A stretch of 64,000 nt of DNA, taken from the NCBI GenBank assembly GCA_021396245.1, contig WNYE01000123.1:1-64000 (forward strand), given 5' to 3'. The notes beneath the pieces were generated by a model that was not told the DNA's origin, searched no databases, and saw only the letters and a program-made list of their open reading frames with translations. Below, piece by piece: positions 23,919 through 35,268 of this stretch (its first letter is position 1; each line of letters begins with the position of its first letter). This DNA is from Sporothrix humicola (lineage: Eukaryota; Ascomycota; Sordariomycetes; Ophiostomatales; Ophiostomataceae). The position numbers were made by a program, and so were the translations under genes.

Positions 23919-24514
23919 GTTGCTCTTCGGTCAGTGGTGGCCAGCGCCGGACGAGGAGGGCCTCGTGGTGGTGCCTCGGGAGGCTGGGAGGGATGCGTGG
24001 GTGCGCTGGTATGGGTCGTCAACGTAGATATAGTCTTGTAAATCGTGGGTATAAATCGTCGTTAATGTCGTCGTGGATTGTGGTTCACCGTTGTTCGCCG
24101 TGTCTTCAGCTGTCGTCGTTGTCGTTGATTGTCGTCGCAAAGGGGGAGCTTTCTGTTGCGGGCAGCCACGCTGGCGGTGTAGTGCGTGCAAGCGTGCCTG
24201 CCTTGTCCAGTTAGTGAGGTGTTAGGGGCACTGGCCAGGGCGCACCTTCTGGCCTACTGGCGGGGGAAGCGATAAGGATTAGACCCACTTTTATATCCCA
24301 GATAAGCCTTGCTCTCCTTTTGGCGCAAACGCGAAAGTTTTGCGGAGCTTCAACCAACGACAGACGACCTAGGAAGAAAACAATAGGCAGCATTCGCGAC
24401 GACAACACGGCCACAGGACGACACATTGACCCCAGCATCGTATATATTGACCGTTGAAAGCCTCATTATCTCCAACCCTCCGAACTTTACCCTCTACCCT
24501 CCATTTACGCGACA
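23919..24514. promoter_or_regulatory. Bidirectional promoter region, BET3 / U5-40K
   Basis: 596 bp between divergent starts at 23918 (-) and 24515 (+). It must drive both housekeeping genes. TCGTCG/GTTGTC words are repeated around 24050-24140. No specific factor site is assigned. Confidence 0.6.
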
Positions 24515-25694
24515 ATGTCGGAAAAGAGACGAGCCTCGACGACGCAGCCGGGCAACCAGCTGGTGAAGCGGCCGAACCTGGGCGGATCAGGCTCGGGGTC
24601 CAGCAAGTCGGCGAGCAATGCACTAGTTCAGGCGGTATGTGTACACTGGGAATATTTGATTCAACTACGCGTGGTCGACATCCAACTAACCTCTCCTTCT
24701 TAGGCCCCCCGGACGAGCGCGCTGGCTGCTCCCACAATGCAGCTTACCGGCCACGGCGACGAGATCTTTTGCGCCAAGTTCGACCCGGCTGGCCACCTGA
24801 TCGCCTCCGGGTCCATGGACCGGTCCATCCTGCTGTGGCGGACGTACGGCGACTGCCAAAACTACGGCGTGCTCAACGGCCACCGCAGCGCCGTGCTCGA
24901 CCTGCAGTGGTCCCGCGACTCGGACATTGTCTTCTCGGCATCGGCTGACACGCACCTTGCGAGCTGGGACCTGACGACGGGCGAGCGCATCCGGCGGTAC
25001 GTGGGCCACGAGGAGGCGGTCAACTCGGTGGATATCTCGAAACGCGGTGAAGAGGTCTTGTATAGTGGCAGCGACGACGGCTCGCTGGGTATTTGGGACC
25101 CCCGCACGAAAAACGCCGCCGACTACATCCAGACCGATTTCCCCGTGACGGCCGTTGCTATTGCCGAGGCGGGCCACGAGCTGTACGCGGGCGGCATTGA
25201 CAACGACATTAAGGTGTGGGACCTTCGCAAAAAGTCTGTGGTCTACACAATGTACGGCCACCAGGACACGGTCACTAGTCTACGCGTGTCGCCCGACAGC
25301 CAGTCTCTGTTGTCGTTTTCGATGGACACCACGGCGCGCACGTGGGACATTCGCCCGTTTGCGCCGACGGACCGGCACATTCGCACGTTTGACGGCGCGC
25401 AGCCGAGCGGCGACAAGAACCTGGTGCACGCGAGCTGGGACCAATCGGGCAAGCGGATTGCGACCGGCTCGGGCGACGGCACGGTGGTCGTGTGGTCGAG
25501 CGACAACGGCAAGCTGCTGTACAAGCTGCCGGGCCACAAGGGCGGCGTCAACGCGGCCGAGTTCTCGACGGCAGATGAGCCAATCAGTGAGTCCATGTTA
25601 CTTTTCCTTTACTTTTACTATGTATCGTACTAACGATGTGACAGTCCTCTCTGCATCATCGGATCGGACGTTGATGCTCGGCGAGCTGAAATAA
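24515..25694 (+). CDS. cwf17: U5 snRNP 40 kDa WD-repeat protein (Cwf17/SNRNP40)
   Basis: Three exons, join(24515..24634, 24714-10..25586, 25645..25694) with the second exon starting at 24704; 350 residues, close to human SNRNP40 (357). Introns of 69 and 58 bp have GTATGT and GTGAGT donors and CTAAC branch sites. Residues 1-50 are polar and carry a basic N-terminus; the rest is a seven-bladed WD40 propeller starting 'LTGHGDEIFCAKFDPAG', with diagnostic 'YVGHEEAVNSVDISKRG', 'SGSDDGSLGIWDPRTK', 'AGGIDNDIKVWDLR', 'MYGHQDTVTSLRVSPD' and 'LPGHKGGVNAAEFS'. The last blade closes across the third exon ('ILSASSDRTLMLGELK'). The protein binds Prp8 in the U5 snRNP and acts in pre-mRNA splicing in the nucleus. 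This identification rests on strong blade-by-blade similarity. Confidence 0.93.
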
Positions 25695-28600
25695 GGCACG
25701 CGAGCTCTCTTTCCCGGTCGACCGGTCGACGACGACCGACGGCAGGTCCGGCGATGGCCAGTCTTTTTTCGCGTTTACGTCTAAGTCTATGACAGGCTGC
25801 TTGATATAGATTGGCTGTGTCTAGGTGCAACGCCAAGCACTCGTCTAGACGAGGCTGCCAAGGACGGCCACCAACGGATAGACCTCAGCGGCAGCCTTGC
25901 CTCTTCCAGTAACAGCAGAGCGGCGACCTCGCGCCGCTATATACGAGGACCCTGTGTCGTGCTGTCTTGTCGTTAATGGCCATCTACTGGTAGCAACAAG
26001 ATTACGCGAACGAACGGCAAACCACAAACGACGAACAGCGACGCAACTTGGTTGGCATGACGCTCTGAGTTCAGGCTGTTTTGTGCGATCTCCAGTCGTG
26101 ATGGGCCCGGTGTTGCTTCTGCTTGATGTGCAGAGACGGCACATCTGTTATGCAGTCGGCCTTTTGGCTCGCTTGAGAGCACCGTCTGCCAGACACTGGA
26201 AAGCCGTCTATATCGACCACTCTACACGACATCAGCATCGCCTACAGATATAGCAACGAGGGCTCGAGGTTGATGAGCAGAGCCGCGTCACTTTAGCGCT
26301 TGAGTGTTTTGATCACAAAAGGACGGGAGCTGGATGGACTGATATATTTTAATTTACGGCGTTTATCTGGCGCACTTGGGTGATATATTTAATATCTGAT
26401 TTCATAGAGCGTGCATTTTGCATTCATACCATAATATGAAGTGAATTTAGTTGCGACTCGGTGTTGACTTTTCTTTATATCAGGCCTCGTAAGGTTGTTG
26501 ATATTGATTGCTGCCATGACGTCTTTTATCAATAGTATCCACAGCCTGTTGTTTGGGTTAAATTTCAAGCATTTAATATACAAAAACACATCCAGTACGT
26601 ACATCCGAACTCATGTTGAGGCTCAACTCAAATCGATACAGAGCATTTGATTCTGCGTCCGTAATCTTCCATACTTACCTTCACCTTGTCTGTCAGAGCC
26701 CTGGCTGACTGCTGTAATTTGATTGGCTGGCCTGGTCTCAATTGGCAAGGAGCGGGCGCTGGGTCTTAGCGCCCACAGTGTTGTGCCAGCCAGTCCCGGT
26801 CCTTGCCCCAAGAGCAACCCGAAACACCTACCAGAAAACCAAAACAACCCCTGGTCGTCATCTCCTCGATCGTCTTGACTTTTGAATTCCCTCTCTCTCT
26901 CTCTTTGCTCCCTCCTCCTCTTCCGCCTGCGCCTCTTTGATCCATGCTGCGACAATGACTCTCAAACCACAAGCCGTGTCACAGAAAACGGGTGCCCCTT
27001 CCCAGGCCCCTTTTCAAAAATCAAATCCAAATTCAAGAAGAGGTTCGTTCCTATTGCTGTGTTGTCAGTGATCGTTCCTCGCTGCATCTCGTCTTTGGCA
27101 TTTTATTGGCCGCCGTTGACAGTCGCCCAGACCTTTTGGCAGCGATCTTTTCCCATTGCTGTGCCCATTCTCCGGCGTCCCCTATTTCTCTCCCTTACGT
27201 GTGTTCGCTGTGTCCGTGGCCTTTTGCCTTTTTGTCAGTTGTCTTTCCTCAATCGTCATAGTGCTGAACTTGCTGAGTTCTGACTGTCGATTTTTGTCGA
27301 TTTCTGACGTTGTCTCCCACCTTCTCACATGCATGTTAGAGGGGCTTTTCCTGTCTTTCTGTTCAAAATAACGGCTGCCCTCACGGGAGTGGCCCGGCCG
27401 GAGAGGCCTTTTTGTGAGACCTGCAGCACGGGTTACGGCAAGCCCCTGGATGCGGTCCTCTTCAAAAGTGAGAGAAATTGACCCCTGCAACTCAGCCCTG
27501 CGTTTGCGTTTGCACTTGTCCAGCGCTACTGCGATACAACGATGCTCTCTCGCTGCAAGAGAAAACTTGTGCAGAAATTAGTGGACAAATTCGTCTTTTC
27601 TGTCGACAAAATTAGCTTTGAGAGAGGCATTGCATCTCACATGCCAGAGAGAGTGACAATATTGTCGTAGATGCTAGCTTCTCGTTTATTTTGGAGCTTG
27701 TATGGAATTACGTTGGACGGCATTTTCGTCTTCATTTTTGACGACGGACACCACGGACAGATAATAAGATTTGGCCGCGGCGATGAGAATATGGCCTCGT
27801 TTGAATTCACACCGAGGAACGAGGTCATGAATGACGGCGACAAAAGATGCTTGGACAGCGACAGCATCGACCTCTCTTCTTTTTCCTCTTTGCGTCTCTC
27901 CGGTCAAAAAGTCTATTCCTTTTTCGAATTCTTGTTACGCTGTTGTCCCCAAACCCCCCCAGCTCGTCCTCCCCCCCCAACTGCGACGTCGTTCTCCCTG
28001 TCTCAGTCTGGCATTCCTGACATCCTGAGGTCCTTTTCTCACAACGTGCACTTTTTTGTAGCTCTTTTCACGCTTTCGCACTTTCTGTTTCTTTTCTGGG
28101 CCTGGCTGAGCACAACAACGACAGCCCTGTAGCCCACTGAACAAGCCTCCGTCTTCCGTAATCTTGTCTATCCTCTCCCCCTCCTCTTCTTTCCCCCCCG
28201 GCCGGTCTCATTTTTACACCCATCCTTGCCCATAGTTCCCTTGCATTCCCCTGCTTGCCGTTTGCGTCCCATCACACAAAATACAAAATCCACACAACAG
28301 ACAACACAGACAACACAGACACACAGAATCATACTCTGGACCAACCGACCCGAACCCAGATCCGTCATAGTACGGAGTACGGAGCTTCGTCTTCGTCTTC
28401 GTCTCCCCAGTATCGCAGTGCGTTCCTGTTGACGTTCTCCTCTGTCCTTGTTGACACTCTATGTACAAAGTCAAGCCGTGTTTCCGCCAGTACGACGTCC
28501 CGTAGCGTTTACTTTGGAAGTCACCCCCAAAGATTGTAAACTCAAAACAGGAGACTGTGAGCGAGCGTAACCCAAGAAGTGACGAGAGAAAGAGTACGAC

Positions 28601-29633
28601 GTAATGGCGCTTCTTTTTACACAGTAACTCTGCCCATTTTCATGTGAAGTGCTAGTGCGGTCGTGTTAGTGTTAGTGCGTTCTATGTTTGGGTGTGTTAG
28701 TGTGTCTGGTGTGTGAGTGCGTACCTGCATGCATTGATTTTTGTTTTCGACTGCCGCCCGCAACACAATTCCATTGGCAACAAAGCATTTCTTTTTCGTC
28801 GTCCGTCCTTCTTTCTTTTCTTTTCACCCTCGTCCACTCTTCGTTCTTCTGTTCTTTGGTCCTCGTTCCCTCTTTCTCTTCCTGTCTGTCCTCCTCCTGC
28901 GGCAGTTCATCCTTTTCAGAAACAAGGCTTCCCCTTCTTTTGGTTCTCCCACACTCCTACACTCCCACGCTCCTCCTTCCGTTCGTTCACACAGACCTTT
29001 CTTTCGATACACCAGGCACACACTCTTTCTTTCTTTCTTTCCTCTCGGTTTGCTCTTTCTCTCCTCCCCAGACTGGTTCACAACTCACAGACCTCGTCGC
29101 AGGTTTCTTGGTTTCTTTCGGAGGGTTTGTTGCCAGTATTCCAGATTCCATTGGGCCTCGTCACTTGTCTTTGTCCTCTGACCAAACCTTCAGTTCAATT
29201 TGACTCTTGGCCTGTTTTGTTTCTTTTCCTTTTCTCAATTTTTGATCTTCTCACTCTCACTCTCTCACAACTGGTTCACTCGTCTATTGTTTCTTTTCTT
29301 TTGTCTTCTCTCCTTTCTTGTTTCCTTATTTCCCAACCTTGATACCCACAGAATAAAAGACACCTTGAGACGAGACGAGAGACCGATACTCGACGGATTA
29401 TACTAAGCGTTGTTCAACTCCATTTGACGAAGGCGAAGACGAAAACACGACGACCAGGCTGCTAGAGGCGCCTCCTACGACAAACAAATTATACGGGCAC
29501 AGTGAGGGAACAACATCGGCGTGCAGGACACCGCATGGAAGCATGAACGGCTCGCCAGGACGTTCATAGTCTCACTTCGACTCACAAACCCGCACTCACA
29601 AAATATTCTTTTCTTTTTTTACCACACACCGCA
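25695..29633. other. Intergenic 3.9 kb: U5-40K 3' flank and promoter/leader of membrane gene
   Basis: No supported gene. About 26340-26640 is AT-rich. From about 28780 to 29340 the plus strand is strongly pyrimidine-rich, in the direction of the gene at 29634, and probably contains its core promoter and leader. Short simple repeats include CT runs at about 26890, CAGACAACA near 28290-28320, CTTCGT near 28385-28402 and TTTC near 29025-29041. Confidence 0.5.
28780..29340 (+). promoter_or_regulatory. Pyrimidine-rich promoter/leader tract
   Basis: About 560 bp with a heavy C/T bias on the sense strand, 300-850 bp before the ATG at 29634. Long Ser/Phe/Leu-rich frames through it are compositional. 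The role as core promoter is inferred from the typical layout of fungal genes. Confidence 0.35.
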
Positions 29634-31274
29634 ATGGACATTTTCCGCAACGCCCGTCAGAATTTCCTGCGGCGGCAGGCCGAGGCCGAGCAGGCCGACC
29701 TCGAACGGCAAGAAGCGAGGGAGCGGGAGCAGCCACAGCAGCAACCGGAGATGCAGCAGAGGAATACGGCACAGCCAGAGACGGCCCGCCCCTCACCCGT
29801 CAGCGCCGTCCTCCGCCGGTTTGCCGATATGCCACGGCCCACAATGCCAGCACTGCCGTTTGGACGGCCGCGGCCAACCAGCAGTCATTACAGCACGACT
29901 GGAAGCAATGTTGGCAACAACAACAACACCACTTCAGAAAACGACGAAGTCGTCTCTCCAAAAACACCACAGTTCGGCACGCTCGGCATGCCCGCCATGC
30001 CATCGACCCGCCTGCACCTGCCGAACTTGCAACGCACATGGACGCGGGGGTCGAGCGGTCCGCCGACTCGGCCGGGAACAGCCACAGCCCCGGTTGCTGC
30101 CGACAACGTCCCACTCGCCAACATTGCCGAGCCCATGCCGGCAGTCCCTGCACAGCACGTCACCAGCCGCCACCGCAGCGGCTCCAGCCTGAGCGAGCAC
30201 TCGTTTGAGGATGGTACGGGCAGAAGTCGCCGCAGCCGCCGCCGCTTCGAGGGCGCCGACCCTGCCGAGATGCACCTCGCCAACATGGCCGACGACGGCC
30301 GGCGGCGGCGGCGGCAGAACCGAAGCGAGGGAGGGTCGGGCGATCGGAGTGGAAACCGGAGTGGAACCGGTCGGCGGCGACACGAACGGCGCTACGTCCT
30401 GGATGCCACACCACCATACCCTGGCACGTCCCCCAACAAGCCAAAACGCTTCCTGTTCTGCTTCCCCTACATCAAGTCCCGCCGCATGCGCGCCATGATC
30501 CTGCGGGTGTTTGTGTCGGGCTCGTTCCTGGCCCTCATGCTCGGCGTCTTCTTGGCCCTGTACCTGACCAACAACATTTACAACACCGAATTTGCCGTTC
30601 TCTTGGTCCTGATCCTCCTCTCGACCGCCGTCTTTTTCGCTTTGAGTCTCATCAAACTGTGCGTCATGATCTTAAGGCCGCTCTCGCCCGCCGAGGAGGA
30701 GGCCGCCGAAGAGCGTTACCGCCGCCGCCGCCGTGGCGGTCCGCCTGGCCTGCCCGACATGTACGGCCCCGGCGGCTACGCCATCCCCCACCAGCCCATC
30801 CGCGTGGTTCTGGCGCGCGATGAAGAGGCCGCCGGCCTCGAGAGCGTCACCACAAAGATCCAGCCGCCCGCTTATGGTCTGTGGCGGGAGAGTGTTCGCG
30901 TCGACCCGAACCGCATCTACTGGCAGCGCAATGAGGAGTCATCCGCCACATCCGGAAGCGAGTCGAGTCGCTCTCGGGATGCCAGCACGACCAACAGCAG
31001 CCGCAGCAGCCGCAGCCGGAGTGCCACGATGCGCGGCGGCGAAGCCAGCAGCGATGCCAGCAGCAGTCGCCGGACTAGTAACGACCACAACAACGATGAC
31101 GACCGTCAAAGAACACGCGGCCGTCAGAGTCCCCGTCCGCCTTCTTACATGTCCGACGATGGCGTGCAGTACGTCGTCGAGGCCCAGCCGCGTTCGATTG
31201 CGCCAACGACAGAAATCCCGCTGCCACAGCACCCGTCTGAAGCAGGACGCACAGCACCACGGCCGGCGTGGTGA
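29634..31274 (+). CDS. Conserved ascomycete membrane protein with PPxY motifs
   Basis: Single exon, 546 residues, ATG in a good context (GCAATGG). The N-terminal half (1-270) is hydrophilic, rich in Arg/Gln/Pro/Ser, with basic runs. A conserved block follows: 'RFLFCFPYIKSRRMRAMILR', then two hydrophobic segments (about 289-310 and 318-345) joined by a short 'LTNNIYNTEF' turn, so both ends probably face the cytosol. The C-terminal 200 residues contain 'QPPAYGLW' and 'RPPSYMSDD', two PPxY motifs that could bind WW domains of a Nedd4/Rsp5-type ubiquitin ligase, and Ser/Arg-rich repeats. I know the membrane block from other ascomycete proteins without assigned function. A ubiquitin-ligase adaptor role is a hypothesis only. 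Confidence 0.85.
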   Translation: MDIFRNARQNFLRRQAEAEQADLERQEAREREQPQQQPEMQQRNTAQPETARPSPVSAVLRRFADMPRPTMPALPFGRPRPTSSHYSTTGSNVGNNNNTTSENDEVVSPKTPQFGTLGMPAMPSTRLHLPNLQRTWTRGSSGPPTRPGTATAPVAADNVPLANIAEPMPAVPAQHVTSRHRSGSSLSEHSFEDGTGRSRRSRRRFEGADPAEMHLANMADDGRRRRRQNRSEGGSGDRSGNRSGTGRRRHERRYVLDATPPYPGTSPNKPKRFLFCFPYIKSRRMRAMILRVFVSGSFLALMLGVFLALYLTNNIYNTEFAVLLVLILLSTAVFFALSLIKLCVMILRPLSPAEEEAAEERYRRRRRGGPPGLPDMYGPGGYAIPHQPIRVVLARDEEAAGLESVTTKIQPPAYGLWRESVRVDPNRIYWQRNEESSATSGSESSRSRDASTTNSSRSSRSRSATMRGGEASSDASSSRRTSNDHNNDDDRQRTRGRQSPRPPSYMSDDGVQYVVEAQPRSIAPTTEIPLPQHPSEAGRTAPRPAW

Positions 31275-31795
31275 GAAAGAGGAAACTTGGAGTGAAGTGT
31301 AGCGATATTAATTTGTAACAAAAAAGTAGCGATCCTTTGAGTTTTTCTTTGTCTTTTTCCTTTGTTTTTGGTAGGACCTGGGCTTGGTTGATTTGACTTA
31401 TACCTGTTTGATACAGCATGGAAGCGGTTAGCATGGCGTTTTGTTTGTGTTTTTGACGGCAGTTACATGAAAGGGACTTGAGAAAATGGTTTAACATTAC
31501 CTCTCGCTGTCCTTTGATAGGAACAATGCGCCGGCGCTGGGGAGAGCATACCACTTGGAGTATGCAAACAGAATAAAATATATCGTTTCTGTAAATCTTT
31601 TGATCCATGCGTGAGATGTGAAGATGTAATGCATACGACTTCACAAATGTGTTAACTATACCAGACGTTGTTGAATCTTTGTCTTGTGATCATTGGCGGC
31701 ACCAGCCGATATCACCATAAGATGGCCACGATACTGCATAACTTCACGATATAGCACTTTGAACAATCCGTTGACTTGATAGATTCAAAGGAAAG

Positions 31796-32092
31796 ATGGC
31801 CAGCAGCTTTGCTGAGCCCTCTGCGACCCAGCACTTCGATTTTGGTTCAATCTTGTGTGACGAGTTGAAGGCGGCGGCAAAAATCCAAGCTGAACATTTT
31901 CTCGTGGGCCGTTTTCTTGCAATGAGTGAGGATTGGCAGCACAGGCCAGATGCTTTCCATATCTGCACTGATTATGCATATCTCAAAAGACGGCTCGCCA
32001 GCCGAACCCCGGATGCACTGCAACTCGCAGCGTACCAGCCAGACCAAGCGAGCCGCCCACGAGCCCACGAGCCCACAAAGGCACAAATGTAG
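31796..32092 (+). CDS. Doubtful small protein
   Basis: A 98-residue frame with an ATG in good context (AAAGATGG). The N-terminal half looks protein-like ('HFDFGSILCDELKAAAKIQAEHFLVGRFLA', quoted in part) and may form a helix; the C-terminal part is Arg/Pro-rich. I recognise no family and see no intron signals. It may be a relic or a chance frame. Confidence 0.18.
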   Translation: MASSFAEPSATQHFDFGSILCDELKAAAKIQAEHFLVGRFLAMSEDWQHRPDAFHICTDYAYLKRRLASRTPDALQLAAYQPDQASRPRAHEPTKAQM

Positions 32093-34008
32093 GCTTAGAT
32101 GCACCTCCCGTCTGAAGACTGGTCCGTTGACTGTTCCGTCAGTCGTCTGTCCTTTTTTGGCTGCTCGCACTTTTCTGTCTCTTGTGCCGTCTCTCTCATT
32201 GTCCATAAACGGATATCCCGAGAGTAGACACTGATTAATGGTCTGGCCCTCCTTCTGTCTTGGGAATGTCCGTTGTTGAGTCGTCCAATCCTGATGCCTC
32301 CCATGGTCCTCCCCTCTTTTGCTTAGAAAGGCGAGGTGGACTGGCAGACCAAAAGTACTGTACAACCTTCATTGGCCGTTTCTTGTTGTTGAGAACTCTT
32401 GAAAATGCCTGTTGTCCCTGGGGAAAATTTGGCTTCAAGGGCACTTTTGCGATTTCGTATACATAACGTGCCTTTTGAGCCTGCCCTAATTTTTGTGATT
32501 TTAGGTCGGTGCCCCTAGATTTGGGACTCACATATATGGTTTTATGCCGTTAACCGGGTGCGGCTCGGTCGGTTGCAGAATCAAATAAAGTGTCTCCTGG
32601 CAGTTGACAACTCGAGCCGGTACGTGGATATGTGGAGCAGCCAGAGACAGAGAGACATTGGCATATGGCCCAAAACAAAACGGCGACGTTCCCATTCTCC
32701 GTTCGTCCCGTGTCTGGTTCTGTATCTCGCGAGACTAGACTCGAGACTCGACCCTCAAAAAGGTGAGGAGACGGCAGGACTCGACGACAGATCGGAACTA
32801 GAACCAAGAAGAGTGAGTGGTTGTGGAGTAAAAAAAATAGGGCCCAGGCCCAGGCCCGGCCAGCCTATTGGCTCTCTTCCTGTGGCCGGACTGTCTGCTG
32901 AATGCATCGTCAAACGCAAACGCTCGTCCGGTGATGATCCTCTTTCTTCCTTTTTCTGCTTTCTGTGCACCCCAATTTTTGGAGGGGAAAAAGAGACGGC
33001 GGTGAGCAGCAAAACGTGAAAATGTGCCTAAGAGAACGGAAGCCGCATAAGTTTTGCAGCCCAATCGAGCTCAATACCGCAGCTGTTATCATTAACAAAA
33101 ACTTCCCTATATCAGCCGTGGACTTATCGTTTCGTTTCGTCTCAAGATAAAATTTTGAGTGCCTGTCCTCGTAGATTTGTCGTGATGTCGTCTGGCGGTC
33201 AGCTGGGGATGTGCATATGGAATATCACCAACATCGGGGAACCCATGCCGCCCAATGTGTGGGTGGCAGACTGCAGACGGTGCTTTCGCGCTTGCAACCC
33301 AACAAACTTTTGGCTTCTTCCTTGTCAGTGCTGTCAGTGCTTCTTTTCGGCTTGTCTTTCTTTCCGTTTTCTCTCTTTTCGTCTCTCCATCTGCCGCCCT
33401 CGCACCAAAAGAGCCACAACGTTTTTTGACATGGGGGTCTGGCCGCCCACTTCCTCTTCAGGCTAGCCCCAGTGGGCTGTCCAGGTTGGAGCCAGTGACA
33501 GACAAGACAGAGAGAGAGAGAGGAGGTTGATGAGACCCCTGGCAAATAACGCCCACGCGCTCCGACCCACTGGGATGTGTTTGCCACGCAGAACGAGTCG
33601 AGCGTATCTTTTTGCCGGTTCGTTCCATACGGCGAGACTGTGAAGACGGTCGACGAGATAAAATGTTGTGAAGGCCGCTCGTTGGCCGTCTGAAAGACCT
33701 TCTTCGGATGGTGTTGGAGCAGGGGTTTGGCTCCTCAGCAAGAGGGGAGAAGATCATGAGAGCTGAGAAACAGAGCGAGGGATCATCCCGTTATTTCTTT
33801 TCTTTTGTTTCTCCTCCCCTTGCCTCTGTCTCTCTTTGCCCTCGTCTTGTCTTCCTCCCACTGCAACTCCACGGCGCACTAGGCCAAGTCGGAGCTCAAG
33901 CTACACCGTATGCAGCGGCGAGGGGCAATGAAGGACACAAGAAACAAGAGACGAGAGATGCAGAGGGCACGAGTAGAGGTGATGAGAAGGCGGGTGCGTG
34001 CATGTTGC

Positions 34009-34042
34009 GTGCATGCGCTTCGGTGCATGCGCTTCGGTGCAT
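34009..34042. repeat. 14-bp tandem duplication
   Basis: GTGCATGCGCTTCG occurs twice in tandem (34009-34022, 34023-34036), followed by a partial third copy. It lies in non-coding sequence. Confidence 0.85.
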
Positions 34043-35029
34043 GTCGAGACATCTTTGGTCGAAACGGACGGGGGCGCGCAGCATTTGCTCCATAAAGAAG
34101 AAGCAGCAAGATACATGCAGAAGGAAGTATCTTACATTTACAGAGCAAGAGCAAGAACAAGAAAAAGCACGGGCAGGCACAGGAGTCACTGAGATGGCAA
34201 GAGCGTGACAACTCCAGCCCAGAAGGCACACTGGACGTTCCTTCCATACATATGAGATACTGGGATCTCGTCGAGAGGTACAGACATTGGAAAGGAAGGC
34301 GCATCTCTCGGTACAAAGGTACTCGAGGCCCTCGGTTACAACTGTCGATAGTGTTGAGGGCAAGAGCATCTCAGCCTCTGGGGGCTGCTCTTTCCGCGAC
34401 TAAGAGATAGTAGCGCCAACTCGAGGCCCATAGGACACAAAAGACCCCAAAGGCCTGGACTGATCAGGCTAGGAGCTATGGGAAAGAGAGAGTGCGACGG
34501 GCGACGGACGATGGCACCCGCTCGAGAGTGACCCGCACGGTACCTTGGGCCTGTGCTGACTGCACTGCAAATATTGGTTAAGGCCGCGGTACCCGCTGGG
34601 TATCTCACTTGTCGCTCCTCCATCGCGGCTCCCACTTTTTCTCTTTCTTTCTTTCCCTCTATTTTGGTGTGATTTTTTCTCCCACGCTGGCGCCACTTTG
34701 CCTGCCCGCCCCTTCCTCGTTTTGAACGTTTCTCGTTCCGACTCTTTAGAGGGAAAGAGTCTCCCTCTGCTCCGCGGTCGCGCATGCCCGCCGCGCGCAA
34801 AAGAAAGAAAGAAGCGTCTCAGCACCTTCCCTCCGCTTGCCGCCGCCACACAAGCTAGTTAGATCGTAGTTTCCCACAGTCGTCGCCTCCTTCCCTCTTC
34901 CCCCATAGGCGCTCAGGCGGTTGCCCTCCCCACAAAGACTCGTCGAAAGACACTCGGTCGCCTCCTTCCCAATTTTTACGCATTTTTTAATACTTCTTTT
35001 TAGTGTCATTTTTATTTTTTATATCCCTT

Positions 35030-35130
35030 CTTCCCCTCCTCTTTCCCCTTTCCCCTTTCCTCTTTCTTTTTCTCCTTTCCTCTTTTCTCTTTTCTCTTTT
35101 CCCTTTTCCCTTTTCCCTTTTACAATCCAC
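35030..35130 (+). promoter_or_regulatory. C/T tract, probable core promoter of the Gis2-like gene
   Basis: Nearly pure CTTTT/CCCTTTT repeats for about 100 bp on the sense strand, a hallmark of strongly expressed ascomycete genes. It lies about 140 bp before a consensus splice donor that may open a 5' UTR intron. Confidence 0.4.
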
Positions 35131-35268
35131 ATTTCAAAACCATTTTGATCCTCACCATACATAATATCCTATTTTGGGTTGTTGTCGGTGTTGCTGTCGG
35201 AAGAAGTTGCTGAAGTCGAAGTCTTTTTTGGAAGGAATAGTTTTTTTTGCAGGGAATTTGTCTCTCAG

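Noticed and set aside
28688..29342. Three overlapping plus-strand frames of 146-209 codons
   Set aside because: They run through the C/T-rich leader of the gene at 29634 in all three frames with Ser/Phe/Leu bias, so they are compositional.
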